64,000 bases of DNA from Streptomyces pyxinae (lineage in GTDB: Bacteria > Actinomycetota > Actinomycetes > Streptomycetales > Streptomycetaceae). A program made the translations under genes and the position numbers. The DNA lies in the NCBI RefSeq assembly GCF_024756275.1, contig NZ_JANUGQ010000004.1, positions 124,001 to 188,000 of the forward strand, written 5' to 3'. Positions 60,516 to 64,000 of the stretch are shown one piece after another. The notes below the pieces were generated by a model that worked only from the letters and a program-made list of their open reading frames with translations, was not told where the DNA came from and searched no databases. The number at the start of each line of letters is the position of its first letter. The first letter of the stretch is position 1.

Positions 60516-60846
60516 CCGGTCGGCGCGACGCCTCGCGCCACCTCGTGCCGACAGGGCCGTCCGGGGGATTCACGCCACCCGGACGAGTGGTTTCATGCGC
60601 CACCTGACTCGAACGTAACTCCATCTCACCAAGCGTCAGTTCGAGGGAATCGTACCTATTCGTATGCCGTCCGTCCCCGACCGCGTTCTCTTGCGCGAAA
60701 AGCCGGTGGGCTCTCCGCCTCCTCGGTCACTATGACGCCGGGCGAGTGAGCCGAAGGGGGCGCTCCGGTGCCGGCTTCCGGCGCCGACGGAGGCGGATCG
60801 AGCCCAGGTTGACCGAAGGGCCCCACCGCGACGCGAGGAACACCGC
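60516..60846. other. Intergenic region before the DUF2637 gene
   Basis: 331 bases, no gene visible. AT-richer patches (GAATCGTACCTATTCG at about 60650) may hold the downstream promoter. GAGGAA lies just before the next ATG. Confidence 0.5.
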
Positions 60847-62049
60847 ATGAGAATGACCGACATGGCGCTGGACTGGCTGCTTCCCGGCGGCGTGATGCTC
60901 GTGGGGGCCCTGGCGGCGGTCGCGGTGCTCACCCGGGGCAGGCGCGCCGCCGGAAAGACGGCCGCCGCCGACGACTCCTGGGAGCGCAGCGAGGAGCGGC
61001 GCCGGCGCAAGGAGGCCGTCTACGGCACCGCCTCCTATCTGCTGCTCTTCTGCTGCGCCGCAGTGGCCGCCGCGCTCTCCTTCCACGGTCTGGTCGGCTT
61101 CGGCCGGCAGAACCTCAATCTCAGCGGCGGCTGGGAGTATCTGGTGCCGTTCGGGCTGGACGGCGCGGCGATGTTCTGCTCGGTGCTCGCGGTGCGCGAG
61201 GCCAGCCACGGCGACGCGGCCCTCGGCTCCCGGCTCCTGGTGTGGCTGTTCGCCGGGGCGGCCGCCTGGTTCAACTGGGTGCACGCTCCCCGGGGCCTGG
61301 ACCACGCGGGTGCCCCGCAGTTCTTCGCGGGCATGTCGCTGTCGGCGGCGGTGCTGTTCGACCGGGCGCTCAAGCAGACCCGGCGGGCCGCCCTCCGGGA
61401 GCAGGGCCTGGTGCCCCGGCCGCTTCCTCAGATCCGGGTGGTCCGCTGGCTGCGGGCGCCCCGGGAGACCTTCGGCGCCTGGTCGCTGATGCTGCTGGAG
61501 GGCGTCCGCACGCTGGACGAGGCGGTGGACGAGGTGCGGGAGGACCGGCGCCAGAAGGAGCTGGAGCGACAGCGCCGCCGCGAGCAGCAGAAGCTGGAGC
61601 GGGCCCGGATCAAGGCGCTGAACCGGCAGCACCGCGCCCGGTTCGGCCGGGGCGGCCGGCAGATCGGCATGGTGCCCCCGGTGACCGGGCCTCAGGTGGA
61701 GGTGGAGGTCGGCCACGTCGGCTCCGGTTCCGCCCCGGCCGCCGTGGGGCCCGCCGTCGCGGAGCCCGCCATAACCGGGCCAGGACAGCTGCCGCTTCGA
61801 TCCCGGCCCTCCCTGCAAGCCGTGACCGGCACTGAGCACCCCCGGACCGCCGCCCCGGGCACCGACCCCCGTCCCCGGTCGGCCGCCCCGGGGGCCGACC
61901 ACCGGTCCCGGTCGGCCGCCCCGGGCGGCGGGCAGGCCCGGGCGGAGACCCGTACGGTCGATCTCACCGCCGAGGACGACACCCAGAGTCTCCCCCGGCT
62001 CGACTCCCTGGAGCGCAAACTCGCCGATCTGGAGCAGCAGTTCGGCTGA
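60847..62049 (+). CDS. DUF2637 (SpdB-like) membrane protein
   Basis: 400 residues. Four membrane helices: LLPGGVMLVGALAAVAVL, ASYLLLFCCAAVAAALSFHGLVGF, YLVPFGLDGAAMFCSVLAVR and LLVWLFAGAAAWFNWVHAP. The last two carry the DUF2637 signature (P-x-x-D-G ... AxxWxNWxHA). A coiled-coil stretch (EDRRQKELERQRRREQQKLERARIKALNRQHRARFG) and a disordered Pro/Ala/Arg tail with a C-terminal helix LERKLADLEQQFG follow. DUF2637 proteins are related to conjugative SpdB spread proteins, but many lie on chromosomes without plasmid genes, as here. ATG 60847. Confidence 0.9.
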   Translation: MRMTDMALDWLLPGGVMLVGALAAVAVLTRGRRAAGKTAAADDSWERSEERRRRKEAVYGTASYLLLFCCAAVAAALSFHGLVGFGRQNLNLSGGWEYLVPFGLDGAAMFCSVLAVREASHGDAALGSRLLVWLFAGAAAWFNWVHAPRGLDHAGAPQFFAGMSLSAAVLFDRALKQTRRAALREQGLVPRPLPQIRVVRWLRAPRETFGAWSLMLLEGVRTLDEAVDEVREDRRQKELERQRRREQQKLERARIKALNRQHRARFGRGGRQIGMVPPVTGPQVEVEVGHVGSGSAPAAVGPAVAEPAITGPGQLPLRSRPSLQAVTGTEHPRTAAPGTDPRPRSAAPGADHRSRSAAPGGGQARAETRTVDLTAEDDTQSLPRLDSLERKLADLEQQFG

Positions 62050-62128
62050 GCCGACCGGTCCTCGCGCCACGGCGCCGCCGGGCCGGACAGCAGGAGCGAC
62101 CGCCCACCCCGGACGGCGGGTAGCGCCC

Positions 62129-62163
62129 GGCGCGGACGGCCGGAAGCGGCGGCCGTCCGCGCC
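62129..62163. terminator. Bidirectional terminator between convergent genes
   Basis: Perfect 14-base inverted repeat (GGCGCGGACGGCCG / CGGCCGTCCGCGCC) with a 7-base loop GAAGCGG, between the stops of the DUF2637 gene and the leftward beta-helix gene. Confidence 0.85.
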
Positions 62164-62269
62164 ACCTGCTCCCGCCGCTCCCCCTATCGCCCGTGCCCCG
62201 GTCTCCGCCCGACCGGGGCACGGGCTCGTCCGCCGGCCGCCGGAGCCGTACCGACGCACCCGCTCGCCG

Positions 62270-63253
62270 TCAGCCGGCCGGCTCCAGCCGTACCGCGTCC
62301 GGGCACGGCCCTTCCTCCGGCTTCGACCCTTCCGCCACCGCCGGCAGCGGCTCGCCCGTGAACCCGGTGATCGCGGACTCGTCGCTGTACAGCACATTGC
62401 CGGAGGAGCACTGGCGCGGGCGGTCGGGAAGCCGCCAGACGGAGAGCGCGGCATGGGTGCCGGTGTGGTCGAAGGTGGCGCCGGAGACGGTGTTCCGGTT
62501 GCTGAAGTCCGTGACACGCACCGGGTCGCCGCTGACCCGGGCGAAGGTGGTGGTGCCGGTCACCCGGTTGTCGTTGCTCTCCAGCGCCAGATAGACGCCG
62601 TGCATACAGCCGCCGCACTCGCCGTTGACCAGATCGAGGAAGGCGTTGTTCTGGATCAGCGTGTGATCCGCGTAGTTGAGGTGGACGGCGCCGAACCCGC
62701 TGGCGGGGCCGCCGATCTCCTTGAAGACATTGCCCCGGATGGTGGCCCCGGTGATCCGCTTGCCCGGCCCGGTGCCGGTGCCGCGCAGCATGATGCCGCC
62801 AATGGTGTAGCGCAGCACGGTGAAGCCGGTGAAGGAGAGCCGGGTCTCGGTGGGCATGACCTTCAGCCAGTACTCTGCCGTCCGCCCGCCGTCGAACACC
62901 GGCCGCCCGGTGCCGGGTTCGGCCGCGAAGTCGATGCTCCGCGCCCCGGTGGGGTGCAGCTGCTGCTGCGGCAGCCGGTAGGTGCCGCCCCGGAAGAGCA
63001 CGGTCACGGCGCCGGTCGCGCCGCGCTTCGCGACGACCCGCTCCACCCCGGCGATGTCGGCCACCGGGGCACTCTTGGTCCCGTCGCCCTCGTTCCGGCC
63101 GTCGGGGCTCACATGGACGGTCGCGTCCACGGCCGGGGCGGCGGCGCCCCGGCCGCTCCCGGCCGCCGTCCGTACCGGCGCACTCGCCGCCGGGGCCACC
63201 AGCCCGCCCACGAGCAGACCGGCCACCATCGCCACCAACCCGGTTCTCCGCAT
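62270..63253 (-). CDS. Secreted right-handed parallel beta-helix protein
   Basis: 327 residues. Sec signal peptide MRRTGLVAMVAGLLVGGLVAPAASA. The mature protein starts with VDATVHVSPDGRNEGDGTKSAPVADIAGVERVV, the usual beginning of pectate-lyase-like/right-handed beta-helix proteins, followed by GGTYRLPQQQLHPTG and successive rungs (GFTVLRYTIGGIMLRGTG, ITGATIRGNVFKEIGG, ADHTLIQNNAFLDL, ESNDNRVTGTTTFARV, FSNRNTVSGATFDHTG). Likely a polysaccharide-active or surface protein; no catalytic residues could be assigned. Cysteines at CGGC and near the end may form disulfides. ATG 63253 is chosen for the signal peptide. Confidence 0.85.
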   Translation of the reverse strand: MRRTGLVAMVAGLLVGGLVAPAASAPVRTAAGSGRGAAAPAVDATVHVSPDGRNEGDGTKSAPVADIAGVERVVAKRGATGAVTVLFRGGTYRLPQQQLHPTGARSIDFAAEPGTGRPVFDGGRTAEYWLKVMPTETRLSFTGFTVLRYTIGGIMLRGTGTGPGKRITGATIRGNVFKEIGGPASGFGAVHLNYADHTLIQNNAFLDLVNGECGGCMHGVYLALESNDNRVTGTTTFARVSGDPVRVTDFSNRNTVSGATFDHTGTHAALSVWRLPDRPRQCSSGNVLYSDESAITGFTGEPLPAVAEGSKPEEGPCPDAVRLEPAG

Positions 63254-63383
63254 ACCTCGTTCGCCTCCCGAGACTCCGCTTCGCCGGACGGGCACACGTG
63301 TCGCGCCCGCCCGCCGAAGATCTTCTGTACATCGACTCTCGGTCATCGGAGGCGCCGGTTCAATCCCTTTCGCGGCCGGATGA

Positions 63384-64000
63384 TCATCCGTTGGCGCCAC
63401 CGGGCCCCGGTCCCTCCCCCGAGGTTCCGGCCAGCGCGGCGAGCAGCCAGTCGTGGGCCGCGCCCGGCGTCGGCTCGGCCGGGCCGGAGTCCGGGGCGGT
63501 CAGCTCGGCCACCAGGTCCCAGTAGCGGTCGATCCGGGGGTCGGCGGCCAGTCGCCGGCCGAGCAGCCGGCGGAAGGCGGGTATGTCCCGGACACCGCCC
63601 GCCCGGGCGTAGGCGGAGACGAAGCCGTCGAGCGCCTCGCCCGCCACCGGCGGCCGCCCGGCGCGCAGTTCGGGGGCGGCGAGGTCGTACGCCTCACGCA
63701 GCCCGGCGTAGAGCACGGCCGGCCGGACCCCCGCGTCCGGCCGGTGGGCGGCGGGCTGATGGGGAGCGGCACCGGCCCGGCAGTCGCCGGAGACCAGGGC
63801 GTGCAGCCGGGCGAAGGCCAGGACCCGGGACGGGTTCGGTTCCGCGGGCGGCTCGGGTACCGCCGCGTCCACCACGGCCGCGAGCAGCGGGGCCGGCAGC
63901 CGCGCCGGGCCCAGCCAGCGCCGCCAGAAGCGGGCCAGTGCCGTGGTGTCCGGCGGCATGGCGACGGCTCCGATCAGCCGCAGCCGGTCGGCGCGCTCCT
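63384..64000 (-). CDS. Partial protein, possibly a MerR-type regulator C-terminal region, cut by the window edge
   Basis: The frame stays open to the right edge (ERADRLRLIGAVAMPPDTTALARF...), so the real start lies outside. The visible about 205 residues are helical, with LVSGDCRAGAAPHQPA and a C-terminal FRRLLGRRLAADPRIDRYWDLVAELT, which resembles the effector part of some actinobacterial MerR/TipA-like regulators (the dimer helix and DPRxxRYWxLV). Without the N-terminal helix-turn-helix the assignment is tentative. Oriented leftward and upstream of the beta-helix gene by 130 bases. Confidence 0.5.
   Translation of the reverse strand, partial: ERADRLRLIGAVAMPPDTTALARFWRRWLGPARLPAPLLAAVVDAAVPEPPAEPNPSRVLAFARLHALVSGDCRAGAAPHQPAAHRPDAGVRPAVLYAGLREAYDLAAPELRAGRPPVAGEALDGFVSAYARAGGVRDIPAFRRLLGRRLAADPRIDRYWDLVAELTAPDSGPAEPTPGAAHDWLLAALAGTSGEGPGPGGANG

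Noticed and set aside
60847..62049. DUF2637/SpdB-like gene as a sign of an integrated conjugative element
   Set aside because: No integrase, attachment repeat, replication or Tra gene is nearby; many chromosomal Streptomyces DUF2637 genes are not part of mobile elements.

Overview
The window reads as a piece of Streptomyces (or close actinomycete) chromosome. GC content is very high, third codon positions are almost all G or C, GTG and TTG starts are common, and neighbouring genes often overlap by 4 bases (ATGA or GTGA). Families typical of the genus are present (DUF2637, DUF3140, DUF5709, CsbD, DmdR-type iron boxes, PucR purine genes). I saw no tRNA, rRNA, insertion sequence, integrase or CRISPR array. 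Much of the protein-level oddity is low-complexity Ala/Gly/Pro/Thr linker encoded by short tandem repeats.

Layout. 1-6.6 kb: the glyoxylate carboligase gene (cut by the left edge) behind two AllR-like palindromes, a zinc-ribbon protein of unknown role, and a coupled pair of acyl-CoA synthetases. 6.6-9 kb: DUF3140 and DUF2945 proteins, and cytochrome c oxidase subunit I. 9.4-16.8 kb: an iron-box-controlled NRPS-independent siderophore operon (diaminobutyrate aminotransferase, decarboxylase, N-hydroxylase, one IucA/IucC synthetase, acyltransferase). 17-20 kb: a secreted Gly/Asp-repeat protein, an unusual P450 and a DUF4230 protein. 20-35 kb: two molybdenum hydroxylase systems (PaoABC-like and xanthine dehydrogenase) around an XdhC maturation factor, an NCS2 purine permease and a PucR regulator. 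35-40.4 kb: a pentapeptide-repeat protein, a NodB-like deacetylase and a class A penicillin-binding protein whose SxxK motif reads SAFA.

40.8-56.2 kb is the most interesting part. On the minus strand lie a FecBCD-type metallophore uptake system (54648 to 50274), a 49-residue RiPP precursor with a very good ribosome binding site (50215-50066), a strong hairpin just behind it, then a ThiF/E1-like partner protein, an alpha/beta-hydrolase, a YcaO cyclodehydratase, a SagB-like dehydrogenase and a pair of ABC exporter/importer half-transporters. From the E1-like gene onward these run with overlaps or an 8-base gap. Two 7-1-7 Fur-family palindromes of the Zur type stand before the binding-protein gene and before the precursor gene. 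No DmdR iron box is seen there. I infer a metal-starvation (most likely zinc) induced, ribosomally made, azoline/azole-type metallophore with its own uptake system. I do not recognise it as a described pathway.

56.4-64 kb: a helical-repeat protein, a beta-propeller-like protein, a GntR/FCD regulator, a FhuF-like ferric reductase behind a second iron box, a DUF2637 membrane protein, a secreted beta-helix protein, and a partial gene (possibly a MerR-type regulator) at the right edge. Metal supply is therefore a theme across the window: two iron boxes and two Zur-type boxes flank four separate transcription units.
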